64,000 bases of DNA, from the NCBI RefSeq assembly GCF_001839655.2, contig NZ_CP056087.1, positions 4,402,001 to 4,466,000 on the forward strand. The letters run 5' to 3'. Below the pieces are notes generated by a model. That model was given only the letters and a program-made list of their open reading frames with translations, was not told the origin of the DNA and made no database searches. This stretch comes from Pseudomonas argentinensis (lineage in GTDB: Bacteria; Pseudomonadota; Gammaproteobacteria; Pseudomonadales; Pseudomonadaceae). The position numbers were made by a program, and so were the translations under genes. The first letter of the stretch is position 1, and each line of letters starts with the position of its first letter. Positions 45,861 through 54,500 of this stretch are shown in pieces.

Positions 45861-47121
45861 GCAGCCGTTTCGCCGGCGCATCCTGATCGCCTTCGCGACC
45901 ATGACCATTCTGGTCAGCGGGGTGTTTTCCCTGAGCATCGTGGCCATCGTGCACCTGATCGAAGAGCACCTGGTGTCCGAGGAACTGGCCCTGGAACTGG
46001 GCGTGGTGGTGCAGCAGGACCTGAAGAGCGGCCAGGCGCCGCGCCTGGACTCACGCACCCGCTTCTTCGCCTCGAACTACCCGCAGTACGCCATTCCGCC
46101 ACGCTACGCCGACCTGCCGGTCGGCTTCAGCGAGCAGCTCGAAGGCGAACGCGCGTTCTACATCTTCACCCAACTGATCAACGGCGACCGCTACCTGCTG
46201 GTGCAGGAACAGAGCGAGTTCGAAAAGCGCGAGCAGGTGCTGTTCAACGTGGTGCTGGCGGGCTTCCTGCTATCGGTGCTCGGCGCCCTGGTGCTGGGCT
46301 GGTTCATGTCCGAGCGGGTGATGCGCCCGGTCAGCAAGCTGGCCAACCAGGTGCGTCACCGCGACCAGTTGCTGCCATTGGCGCCGGCCCTGGCACCGGA
46401 ATACCCGGACGACGAAGTGGGCCAGCTGGCCGCCGCCTTCGACAGCACCCTGGGCCGCCTGCGCCAGTCCCTGGAGCGCGAGCGGCTGTTCACCAGTGAC
46501 GTCAGCCACGAGCTGCGCACGCCACTGATGGTCATCGCCAGCTCCTGCGAGCTGCTGTCCCAGGTCGACCTGCAGCCGATGCAGCGCAAGCAGGTGCAAC
46601 GCATCGAACGGGCCAGCGCGGAAATGCAGGACCTGGTGCAGACCTTTCTGCAACTGGCCCGGGTCAAGGGCAACGAGAGCCTGTTCGCCGGCAGTGCCAG
46701 CCTGGGGCAGATCGCCGACGAGCAGGTGGAGACCTGGGCGCCGCTGATGCGCGAGAAGGGCCTGGACTTCCAGGTCGAGGTACAGGCGTTGCACGAAGAT
46801 GTCTACAACCCCACCCTGCTGCGCACGGTGATGGCCAACCTGCTGCGCAATGCCCTGCACTACACCGAAAGCGGCTTCGTGAAACTGACCCTGCTCGCCG
46901 ACGGCTTTCGTGTCGAGGACAGCGGCGTGGGCATACCCGAGCAGCATCATGAGCAGATCTTTGACCCCTTCGTGCGTGGCGAGCAGGCCCGTGGCGAAGG
47001 GCTTGGCCTAGGGCTGTCGCTGGTCAAGCGGATCTGCGCTCATCAGGGCTGGCAAATCAGCGTGCACAGCCTGCCGGTGGTGGGCAGCTGCTTTGAAGTG
47101 AACTTCCAGGCCGCCAGCTGA
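45850..47121 (+). CDS. colS: ColS, membrane sensor histidine kinase
   Basis: A 423-residue kinase. Helix 1 at about 10-34, a periplasmic domain of about 100 residues, helix 2 at about 133-155, HAMP, HisKA with His 220 in FTSDVSHELRTPL, and HATPase with ANLLRNALHYTESG, VEDSGVGIPEQ and GLGLGLSLVKR. The periplasmic domain has two ExxE motifs, EQLE (95-98) and EQSE (120-123), and His 35 with Glu 38. P. putida ColS binds zinc and ferric iron through such residues. Overlaps colR. A match to the ColR box begins at its stop codon. Confidence 0.92.
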   Translation: MQSKQPFRRRILIAFATMTILVSGVFSLSIVAIVHLIEEHLVSEELALELGVVVQQDLKSGQAPRLDSRTRFFASNYPQYAIPPRYADLPVGFSEQLEGERAFYIFTQLINGDRYLLVQEQSEFEKREQVLFNVVLAGFLLSVLGALVLGWFMSERVMRPVSKLANQVRHRDQLLPLAPALAPEYPDDEVGQLAAAFDSTLGRLRQSLERERLFTSDVSHELRTPLMVIASSCELLSQVDLQPMQRKQVQRIERASAEMQDLVQTFLQLARVKGNESLFAGSASLGQIADEQVETWAPLMREKGLDFQVEVQALHEDVYNPTLLRTVMANLLRNALHYTESGFVKLTLLADGFRVEDSGVGIPEQHHEQIFDPFVRGEQARGEGLGLGLSLVKRICAHQGWQISVHSLPVVGSCFEVNFQAAS

Positions 47122-47133
47122 CGTTTTTTTCAC
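47118..47133 (+). promoter_or_regulatory. Putative ColR-binding site at the end of colS
   Basis: CTGACGTTTTTTTCAC fits the ColR consensus YYNASNNYTTTTTSAS at all positions. It overlaps the colS stop codon and points toward the methyltransferase and inaA genes, which in P. putida belong to the ColR regulon. Consensus quoted from memory. Confidence 0.6.
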
Positions 47134-47143
47134 GTTTGTTTGA

Positions 47144-47161
47144 CGGGTTCATCAGAACCCG
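47144..47161 (+). terminator. Hairpin after colS, weak terminator or attenuator
   Basis: CGGGTTC and GAACCCG pair around ATCA just beyond the putative ColR site. There is no T-run after it, so it may be only a partial terminator. Confidence 0.4.
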
Positions 47162-47184
47162 CCTCCTAACATCGAGGCACTCTC

Positions 47185-47455
47185 CTAGGGTCTGTTGCCG
47201 TTTCACGCACGGCCGCGCCGGAGCTCGTTTTATCGCGAGGCAAGGCACGAGCCGCGAAGTTTAGCGGGCTAAATGAGCCGGCGAGAAACGCCGCATCGCG
47301 ATAAAACGAGCCCGGCCCTACGGGTTGTGCGGGAAATCTCGCCATGCGTCGTTGGAGGACTTGGCAAGGGAACAACCATTCCCTGCGTCCTCCGCCTAGC
47401 CTGGCGAGATTTCTCGCAACAACGCGGCTCGCGTTGAAACGGCAACAGACCCTAG
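47185..47455. mobile_element. Family B MITE-like element, full copy
   Basis: A 271-base non-coding element with perfect 21-base terminal inverted repeats (beginning CTAGGGTCTGTTGCCGTTTC). Inside are two further inverted repeats: CTCGTTTTATCGCGA with TCGCGATAAAACGAG, and GAAATCTCGCCA with TGGCGAGATTTC. Thus the whole unit can fold into several hairpins. No transposase. It sits between colS with its ColR site and the methyltransferase start, 12 bases before the ATG. Confidence 0.85.
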
Positions 47456-47467
47456 AGGTGCCTCGTC

Positions 47468-48145
47468 ATGTCCAAGCCCCGCTCCATCGAACTCCCTTTC
47501 TCCGGCAAATACGACCGGGAACACGCCCAGAACTACCTGCACAAGCACCAGGACGGCCTGGCCAGGCGCCTGTCGCACTGGCGCGACGTACAGGTCGGCC
47601 GCAGCGCCCTGCGCCTGGCCGGCGACCCCAACCTGGTGCTCGACCTGCCCTGTGGTGCGGGCCGCTTCTGGCCGATGCTCGCCGAGCAACCGAACCGGGT
47701 GATCCTGGCCGCGGACAATTCCGCGGACATGCTCGCCACCGCCCTCGCCGCCCAGCCGCCCGAGCTCCTCAGCCGGGTAAAAACCCTCAAGACCTCGGCC
47801 TTCGATATCGCCCTGGGCGACAACTCGGTGGACTGCGTGTTCTGCATTCGCCTGCTGCATCACTTCCAGTCAGCCGAGCACCGTGTGGCGGCGTTGCGCG
47901 AGTTTCATCGCGTCACCCGCGACACGCTGATCGTCTCGCTGTGGGTCGACGGCAACTACAAGGCCTGGCGCCGCAACCGCCTGGCGAAACGCCGTGGCAA
48001 TGGCGAGAACCGCTTCGTGGTGCGCCGTGGGGAAATCGAGTCCGAGTTTCTCGAGGCGGGTTTCCAACTGCTCGGCCACCGCGATTTCCTGCCCGGCTAC
48101 GCCATGTGGCGCACCTATGTACTGCGCAAGGCTGGGGTGAAGTGA
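47468..48145 (+). CDS. Class I methyltransferase downstream of colRS
   Basis: A 225-residue SAM-dependent methyltransferase: VLDLPCGAGRFWPMLAEQ (SAM motif), ILAADNSADML, ALGDNSVDCVFCIRLLHHFQ (motif III region) and a conserved C-terminal FLPGYAMWRTYVL. Cytoplasmic; no signal peptide. It occupies the place of PA4379 in P. aeruginosa and shares its position with inaA. The substrate may be a lipid or LPS precursor, but this is not known. A GAGG ribosome site lies next to the end of a family B element. Stop overlaps the next start by one base. Confidence 0.85.
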   Translation: MSKPRSIELPFSGKYDREHAQNYLHKHQDGLARRLSHWRDVQVGRSALRLAGDPNLVLDLPCGAGRFWPMLAEQPNRVILAADNSADMLATALAAQPPELLSRVKTLKTSAFDIALGDNSVDCVFCIRLLHHFQSAEHRVAALREFHRVTRDTLIVSLWVDGNYKAWRRNRLAKRRGNGENRFVVRRGEIESEFLEAGFQLLGHRDFLPGYAMWRTYVLRKAGVK

Positions 48146-48840
48146 TGGCGACGGTCATCGTTCAGCATCCGGCCATTCAGGCCGGCTCGATGTTCGAGCA
48201 CTGGTGGCAGTGCCGCGGCGCCTGGGTGGAGCCCCTCAACAAACGTCGCGAGGGCGAAAGTGGCGTACAGCTGCTGCGGCCCCGCGACTCGTCCCACCCC
48301 ATGCTGTACAGCAAACGCCAGACCGGCCACCTGTACCGCAGCCTGCGCCACCCCCTAGGGCGCCCGACCATCCTGCGTGAGCTACATGCTTATCAGGCCT
48401 TCGCCCGCCTGGGCATCCGGGTGCCCAAGCTGATTTACGGTTCCGCTCGCAAGCACGAGGGCCAATGGCAGGCCCTGCTGGTCACCCAGGCGCTAACGGG
48501 CTTTGTCAGCCTGGAACAGTGGTATGAGAAACAGCGCAGCGCCGAGCATTGCGCCTGCATGCTGGCTGCACTGGCCGACACCCTGGCGCGCCTGCACCGC
48601 GGCCGCTGGCAGCACGGCTGCTGCTACGCCAAGCACGTCTTCATCAAGATTAAACACGATGAAAGCGGCTCGCTCCGGGCCGAAATCGCCCTGCTCGACC
48701 TGGAGAAAAGCCGCCGCCGCTGGCGCACGGCCGATGCCTCGCGCCACGACATGCGCCAGCTGAAACGTCATTGTGGGGCAATGCCCGAGGGCGACTGGCA
48801 ATTGCTGATGCAGGCTTATACCGCGGCGCTGGCCACTTAG
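48145..48840 (+). CDS. inaA: InaA/WaaP-type lipopolysaccharide kinase
   Basis: A 231-residue kinase-like protein of the Kdo/WaaP family. Conserved elements include YSKRQTGHLYRSLRHPLGRPTILRELHAYQ (the lysine and phosphate-loop region), ARLHRGRWQHGCCYAKHVFI (catalytic HGxxxxxH-like loop) and EIALLDLEKSRRRW (metal-binding DLEK). It would phosphorylate LPS core sugars or a related acceptor at the inner membrane face. Coupled to the methyltransferase gene by a TGATG overlap. As PA4378 or P. putida inaA-like gene it belongs to the ColR regulon. Confidence 0.85.
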   Translation: MATVIVQHPAIQAGSMFEHWWQCRGAWVEPLNKRREGESGVQLLRPRDSSHPMLYSKRQTGHLYRSLRHPLGRPTILRELHAYQAFARLGIRVPKLIYGSARKHEGQWQALLVTQALTGFVSLEQWYEKQRSAEHCACMLAALADTLARLHRGRWQHGCCYAKHVFIKIKHDESGSLRAEIALLDLEKSRRRWRTADASRHDMRQLKRHCGAMPEGDWQLLMQAYTAALAT

Positions 48841-48888
48841 AAGTGGCGAGAGCGGCCGGTCGTTCCCGTCGGGTGGACTGGTGATTAT

Positions 48889-48958
48889 CTGTGGGAGCGG
48901 GCCATGCCCGCGAAAAAAATTACGGGCATGGACTAGGCGTCCCCGCCCGTTCCCACAG
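48889..48958. repeat. REPIN-like pair of REP sequences
   Basis: CTGTGGGAGCGGGCCATGCC and its approximate complement CGGGCGTTCCCACAG-type right arm enclose an inner palindrome (GGGCATG). The left arm is the familiar Pseudomonas GTGGGAGCGGGC REP. Two inverted REPs about 70 bases long overall are the typical REPIN format. Confidence 0.7.
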
Positions 48959-49014
48959 GTAAAGCAACGATGGCCGCTTCTGCCTTTGTAGCAGCCGCTT
49001 AATGTCGCCTAAAA

Positions 49015-49032
49015 AGATCGTGAACAGATTCT
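49015..49032. repeat. Solo family A end
   Basis: AGATCGTGAACAGATTCT is the complement of AGAGCCTGTTCACGATCT at 16 of 18 positions. No partner end was found. It lies 18 bases from the stop of the DinB gene. Confidence 0.6.
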
Positions 49033-49049
49033 CAAGGTGAGCACGAGGC

Positions 49050-49562
49050 TCAGCTGATCGCTTCGCGGGCAAGCTCTCGCCTGACCGGTTCAGCCTGGTG
49101 CAGATACCGCGTAAAGGTATCCTTCGGTCGTTCGAGCCCATTGATCGCCAGGGTGCGTGCCGCCATGCCGCGATGATTGCTGCCATGGGTCAGCAGGTGC
49201 AACAGCACCTCTTCGACCGACAACTGGCCGAGGTCACCATCGGTGAAGCGAAAGGCGATCACTCGCCGCAGTTCTTCGCCGGTGGCGCGCTCAGCGAAGT
49301 CGACGAGCCAGGCATCGTTCTGCGCGATGCGGGCCTTGAGCTCCGCGAATTTCGGCGTCTCGCGGGTGTTGTCAGCGACGTAGCGCTCCGCTTCACCACA
49401 CAAACGACCGATAAACAGGCTGTCGACCACCGTGGTGTGATTGAGGATGCGCACGAAGAACTCCGCATCGCTGTCGGACATCTGATTCAGCTGGCGTTCG
49501 CCCAAGGCGAGCAGCTCGGCATTGGCCCATTGCTTGTACTTGAAGGCATCGGCGAACAGCAT
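49050..49562 (-). CDS. DinB-family protein
   Basis: A 170-residue four-helix-bundle protein. RILNHTTVVDSLFIGRLCGE near residue 40 and LLHLLTHGSNHRGMAARTL near 120 supply the three metal-binding His (H42, H125-type and H129-type). DinB/YfiT proteins bind Zn or Ni and are often thiol-dependent transferases; the substrate here is unknown. The ATG follows GGAG at seven bases. It is a single gene between inaA and the Lrp regulator. Confidence 0.8.
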   Translation of the reverse strand: MLFADAFKYKQWANAELLALGERQLNQMSDSDAEFFVRILNHTTVVDSLFIGRLCGEAERYVADNTRETPKFAELKARIAQNDAWLVDFAERATGEELRRVIAFRFTDGDLGQLSVEEVLLHLLTHGSNHRGMAARTLAINGLERPKDTFTRYLHQAEPVRRELAREAIS

Positions 49563-49698
49563 TCCATAGCTCCACGTTTTTTAATGAAACTCACTTTGTC
49601 GCCCAGTTTGCTTGATCAAGCCACCGCGCCCATGGCGACCCGAGGAAGCAAAGCTTCCAAGCTCCAAACCAATCAGCCAGGTCAGGGAGCGCCTGGCC

Positions 49699-50118
49699 TC
49701 ACATCACCCAATCCTTGACCACCATATGGGTCTTGACCTTGAACACGCCCGGCAGGTTTTCGATTTGCCCGCGCACTTCGGCGAGGCGTTCCATGGACGC
49801 GGCCTCGAGGTAGATCAGCATATCGGTCTCGCCGCTGATGCCCGAGCAGCGCCGCACTTCCGGAAAGGCGCGCATGCGTTCGACGTATTGCTCGCAGCGC
49901 CCGCCCTTGTAGAACAGCTCCAGGTAGGCCTTGACCACCACCGCGTCAGGTTCGGCGATGCGCGCGTGGTAACCCTGGATGACGCCGCTGGCTTCCAACT
50001 GGCGGATGCGCTCGCTCACCGCCGAGCGTGACAGGTTGACCTGGCGGGCCACCTCGGTGACGGTCAGGCGCGCGTCGGCGCACAGCAAGGCGATGATGCG
50101 TTGATCGAACTTGTCCAC
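49699..50118 (-). CDS. Lrp/AsnC-family regulator
   Basis: A 139-residue regulator. The HTH part reads DKFDQRIIALLCADARLTVTEVARQVNLSRSAVSERIRQLEASGVIQGYHA (its normal length), followed by a RAM ligand domain (AFPEVRRCSGISGETDMLIYLEAASMERLAEVRGQI). The start is a GTG at 50118, the only codon that matches the family N-terminus and has a GAGAG site before it. It is divergent from yjeH by 155 bases and probably controls that exporter in response to an amino acid. Confidence 0.88.
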   Translation of the reverse strand: MDKFDQRIIALLCADARLTVTEVARQVNLSRSAVSERIRQLEASGVIQGYHARIAEPDAVVVKAYLELFYKGGRCEQYVERMRAFPEVRRCSGISGETDMLIYLEAASMERLAEVRGQIENLPGVFKVKTHMVVKDWVM

Positions 50119-50273
50119 TGAAGCTCTCTGCACAGGATGACGGCCATTGCCGCCGTTTCGTCGGCGATCGGCGACGCTTCGCCAGCAGCCGCCCAAGCGA
50201 GGCGGCCTTACCATTGCCGACAGGGCCGGCAGGCGCTCTGCCAGGGGCCGCGTCAGGAGCGAGAGCATACAAC

Positions 50274-51548
50274 ATGAGTCGATTGAACAAGGAACTGGGC
50301 CTGCTGCAGGGCGTGGGCCTGCTGTGTACGTCACTGCTGGGCACCGGGGTTTTCGTGATTCCCGCGCTGGCCGCCACGGCCGCGGGCGAGATCTCGCTGT
50401 GGGCCTGGCTGCTGCTGATCCTGCTGGTGCTGCCGATGGCCTTCACCTTCGCCCAGCTCGGTCGCCACTACCCCCATGCCGGCGGCGCGCCGCACCTGAT
50501 CGGCCGCGCATTCGGCGCATCGATGGAACGCACCAGCGCCTGGCTGTTTCTCGCCGTGATTCCGGTGGGCCTGCCGGCGGCACTGAATATCGCCAGCGGC
50601 TTCTGGCACGCCCTGTTCGCCTTGAACGACCTGGCGATCCTGGCCATCCAGCTGGTAACCCTGGGCATCATCCTGCTGCTCGGCCAACGGCCTGCGCGCA
50701 CCTCGGGCAGCGTGCAGATCGTCATCGCCCTGGTCATCGTCGCCACCATCGCGCTGATCTGGTTCAAGGGCGACCTGCCCCACACCGGGCAACCGCTGCT
50801 GCCGCCCCTGGCCGGCAACTGGCAATTGCTGCCGGTGGCCCTGGGCGTGATGTTCTGGTGCTTCGTCGGCATCGAGGCGTTCACCCACCTGGGCGAGGAA
50901 TTCAGGAATCCGCAGCGCGACTTCCCCCTCGCCCTGTTGCTCGGCGTGCTGCTCGCCGGCCTGGTGTACTGGGCCTGCTCGGTGGCGGTGCTGAGCTTGC
51001 ATGCCTACGGCGATGCGCGCACCGATGCCGCCTCGCTGCCGCTGATGCTCGACGTCCTGCTTGGCGACGGGGCGCGCTGGCTCAGCGCGAGCATCGGTTA
51101 CCTGGCCTGCTTCGCCTCGATGAACGTCTACATCCAGGGCTTCGCGCGGCTGATCTGGAGCCTGGCCGACGAAGGCAAGCTGCCGCGCGCGCTGGCCGTT
51201 CGCAACGCCAATGGCGTGCCGGCCAGGGCGCTGCTGCTGGTGGTACTCAGCTGCGCCCTGAGCACCACGCTGATCTGGAGCCTGTCGCTGTCCCTCGACC
51301 AGTTGATCCGCTACGCCAATGGCAACTTCATCGTCATCTACCTGCTCAGCATGGCCGCCGGCTGGCTGCTGTTGCAGGGCCTGTGGCGCTGGCTGGCCGG
51401 CCTCAGCACGCTGTTGTGCCTGGCCGTCCTGCTGATGCTGGGGCTCGATGCGCTGTATGCCATCGGCCTGCTGAGCGGCCTGCTGATCCTTGATCGCCTG
51501 CGCCCATCCCGGCGCGCGGCGCTGTCAGCTTTTCCACCAGCGCCGTAA
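50274..51548 (+). CDS. yjeH: YjeH-type amino acid exporter
   Basis: A 424-residue APC transporter, very like E. coli YjeH: it opens LNKELGLLQGVGLLCTSLLGTGVFVIPALAA and contains AWLFLAVIPVGLPAALNIA, GVMFWCFVGIEAFTHL and IGYLACFASMNVYIQ. E. coli YjeH exports methionine and branched-chain amino acids. About 11-12 helices. The ATG follows AGGAG about 14 bases upstream. Divergent Lrp regulator suggests amino-acid-responsive control. The last 24 bases overlap, tail to tail, the end of the large TPR gene. Confidence 0.88.
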   Translation: MSRLNKELGLLQGVGLLCTSLLGTGVFVIPALAATAAGEISLWAWLLLILLVLPMAFTFAQLGRHYPHAGGAPHLIGRAFGASMERTSAWLFLAVIPVGLPAALNIASGFWHALFALNDLAILAIQLVTLGIILLLGQRPARTSGSVQIVIALVIVATIALIWFKGDLPHTGQPLLPPLAGNWQLLPVALGVMFWCFVGIEAFTHLGEEFRNPQRDFPLALLLGVLLAGLVYWACSVAVLSLHAYGDARTDAASLPLMLDVLLGDGARWLSASIGYLACFASMNVYIQGFARLIWSLADEGKLPRALAVRNANGVPARALLLVVLSCALSTTLIWSLSLSLDQLIRYANGNFIVIYLLSMAAGWLLLQGLWRWLAGLSTLLCLAVLLMLGLDALYAIGLLSGLLILDRLRPSRRAALSAFPPAP

Positions 51549-54500
51549 CCGCCAGCGCACCCGCGCCGTCGGAAACTCACCGTGCCAACCCAGGCGAACA
51601 CCGAGGCGCTGCCGCAAGCGCCAGAACGGCAGATGCCCATGGCCGGCCATGCCCTCGGCCTGGCGCAAAGTCTCCCGGGCCTGTGCGGGGTCGGCGGTGG
51701 CGGCGCACTGGGCCAGCTTGAACAGCGCACGGTAGTAGTCGCGCAGCGAGGCGTCCTGCAGGCGCTCGATCAGGCTGTTCAGCTCGGCCTGGTCGCCTGC
51801 CAACGCCGCATCGACCGCCAGCCAGACGAGCCCATCGGCACCCCGCGGATCACGCTCCAGCGACAGCTGCGACACCTCGGCGGCAATCGAATCCATGCCG
51901 CGCAGCCGGTAGCCCAGCGCCAGGTTGTCCAGGGCCCAGGCGGGGGTATCCGGTCGGCGCCAGTCGCTCAGGGTCTCGAACATCAGGCGGTAGCGTTTGC
52001 TCTCGATCAGCGCATAGCTGGCGGCGCCCCACACATCGGCGTTTTCGGCCAACGCCTGGCGGCAGCGCTTGAGGGTGGAGCCGAGGAGGATCCGATTGGC
52101 ATGCCGGTGACCGCCCAGCAACCGCAACATGGCGCACTTGGCGGCATGCTGGGGATCGTTGCGCAGCGCCTTGTCGAAGGCCGCCGCCAGGGTCAGGTTG
52201 CTGAGCATGTCGTGGGTGCGCCAGCCCAGCCAGGTTTCCACGGCCGCGCTGTGCAACTCGCCCGCCGCCACGCCGGCATCCAGCACCTGGCGCAACACCG
52301 GTTCGCGCACGGCGAAGTCGGTGACATCCTGCTCCCAAGTGGCCTCGGCCGCCGGCTCGCTGGCCAGGGTGGTCAGCGCGCGCTGCAACAGCGCCTTGTC
52401 GCCATTGCCCCTGGCCAGGGGCAGCACGCGGCGCCAGGCGGCCACCGGATCGCCCGTGTCGAGCAAGGCATCCAGGCGTGCCAGGGCCGCGCCCGGCCCC
52501 TGCAGTTCGCGCAGCAGATCGAAGCTGTTGAACGCCGCGAAGCCGTAACGCCCATCCAGTGCCCAGGCCTGTTCGAAGGCCGGCAGCGCCTCGGCCTTGT
52601 CGCCGTTGAGCAATAGCGCGTGGCCAAGGAAGCCATGGGCCATGGCGAGCCGCGGTTCCAGGCGCACCATCTGCCGAGCGGCGGCGATATAGGCCGGATA
52701 CTCGCCATCTTCGTCGTGCCAGTCGGCCAGCTGGCGCCAGCCATCGTAGTGGTCCGGGTGCTGCGCCAGCAGCCCGCGTAGCGCCTCGATGGCACCGGTG
52801 TCCCCTTCGGCGCGCAGGGCACGCGGGCCATACAGGGCCATTTCCACCGGCGGCTTGCCTTCCCAGCAGGGCGCGGCGAGCACCTCGCGGACTTCGCCGA
52901 AGCGTTCTCCTTCCATCAGCAGCTGCAGCAGGCGGTCGTTGATCCCGCGGCTGCGCGGGCTGTACGCCAGCGCCGCGCGCAGGGCTTTCTCCCGTGCTTC
53001 ACGGTCATCATCCAGGTCGGCCAGGGCGAGCCAGGCATCGACGTCGCCGGGGCGGTTTTCCACCAGTTGCCTGGCCAGCTGCAGCGGGCGCCCTTCGGCC
53101 TGCAATTTCTCGGCGTAGTACTTGAGCTGATTCCACGCCCATTCGTGGCCGGGCTCGGCGCGCAGCACCCGCTCGGCCTGGTCGGCCGCTTCGGCGAACG
53201 CATCGCGACGCCCCAGTACGTAGGCCAGGTAGGCGCGCAGCTCGGTGTCCTCGGGCACTTGCGCGACCACTCGGCGCAACTGCTGCTCGGCCTCTTCGAG
53301 GCGCTCGCCCTGCTCCAGCAGGCAGTCGACGTAAAGGCTTACCGTGGGTGTCCACAGCGGGTTGATGCGGAAGCTTTCCTGCAGGGCCTGGCAGCAGGCG
53401 TCCAGCTCGCCCTGGCGCTTGTGCAGGCGCGCCAGTTCCAGCGCCAGCCGCGGCAGCAGGGGGAAGCGCTCGATGGCCCGGCCCAGGGTGTCGGCTGCCG
53501 CCGCGTACTGCTCCATGCACGCCTGTTGGCGGGCGACCAGCACCCACAGCTGCCAGAGGTCCTCGCGCTGGCCCAGGGCCTCGCGCAGTTGATCGAGCAG
53601 CACCTGCGGCTCCAGCAGGCGCTGGGCCTGCTGCTCATAGGCCAGCCAGCCATCACCAAAAGTCACCTGGCGGGTCAGCTCGGCATGGATCGCGGCCAGG
53701 GTGGCGACGGCCTGCTGCTGGCTTTCGCAGGTGTCGAGCAGCATGTTGCTGGCGTATTCGTTGTCGGCGAACAGCCGCAGGGCCTGCTGGAAGGCTTCGC
53801 GGGCGGCCCCGCGCTGGCCGTCCTGCAGCAGTACGAAGCCGTGGGTGGAGTGGAAATAGGTGTTCTGCGCATCGACCAGGCCGGCCTGCCGGCAGACTTC
53901 CAGGGCCTCGCCACGGCGCCCCTGGCGCGCCAGGCAACCGGCCAGCTCGCGCAGCGTCCAGGCGTGCTCGGGATGATTGTCCAGCAGACGCCGCAACGCC
54001 CGCTCGGTAGCGGGCAGGGAGCGCCGCTTGGCACGCTCGACCTGCAGCTCGGCGATCCCCAGATGGTGGGGGTACTCGGCAGCCAGGGCATCGACATAGG
54101 CATCGGCGGCCTCGCTGCCCTGCCCCTGCTCCAGCAGGGTCACGCACAGGCGGTGCGCCCCTACCGCCAGGGGTTCGAGCAGGGCGGCCTCGCGCGCCCA
54201 GACCAGGGTCTGACGCGGGTCCTCCAGGCGCCGCATGCCGGCCTGCACCGCCGCACGCAGCCACGCCGCCCGCCGGCACAACGGCTCGGCCTGCCCGAGC
54301 AGCGCCTGGCAGGCCTGGGCATCGCCGTTACGCCCGTGGTGCTCGGCCAGGCCGAGCAGCAACTCGCCATCTGCCGGGCGCCAGGCCAGCGCCTGCTCCA
54401 GCACCGCCTGCGCCTCGTAGGGGCGCTGCATTTCTTCCAGGGTTTCGCTGAGGGTCAGGCTGGGCGCCGCCGCCTGGCGGCCAAGCCGCGCCTGGCGGCG

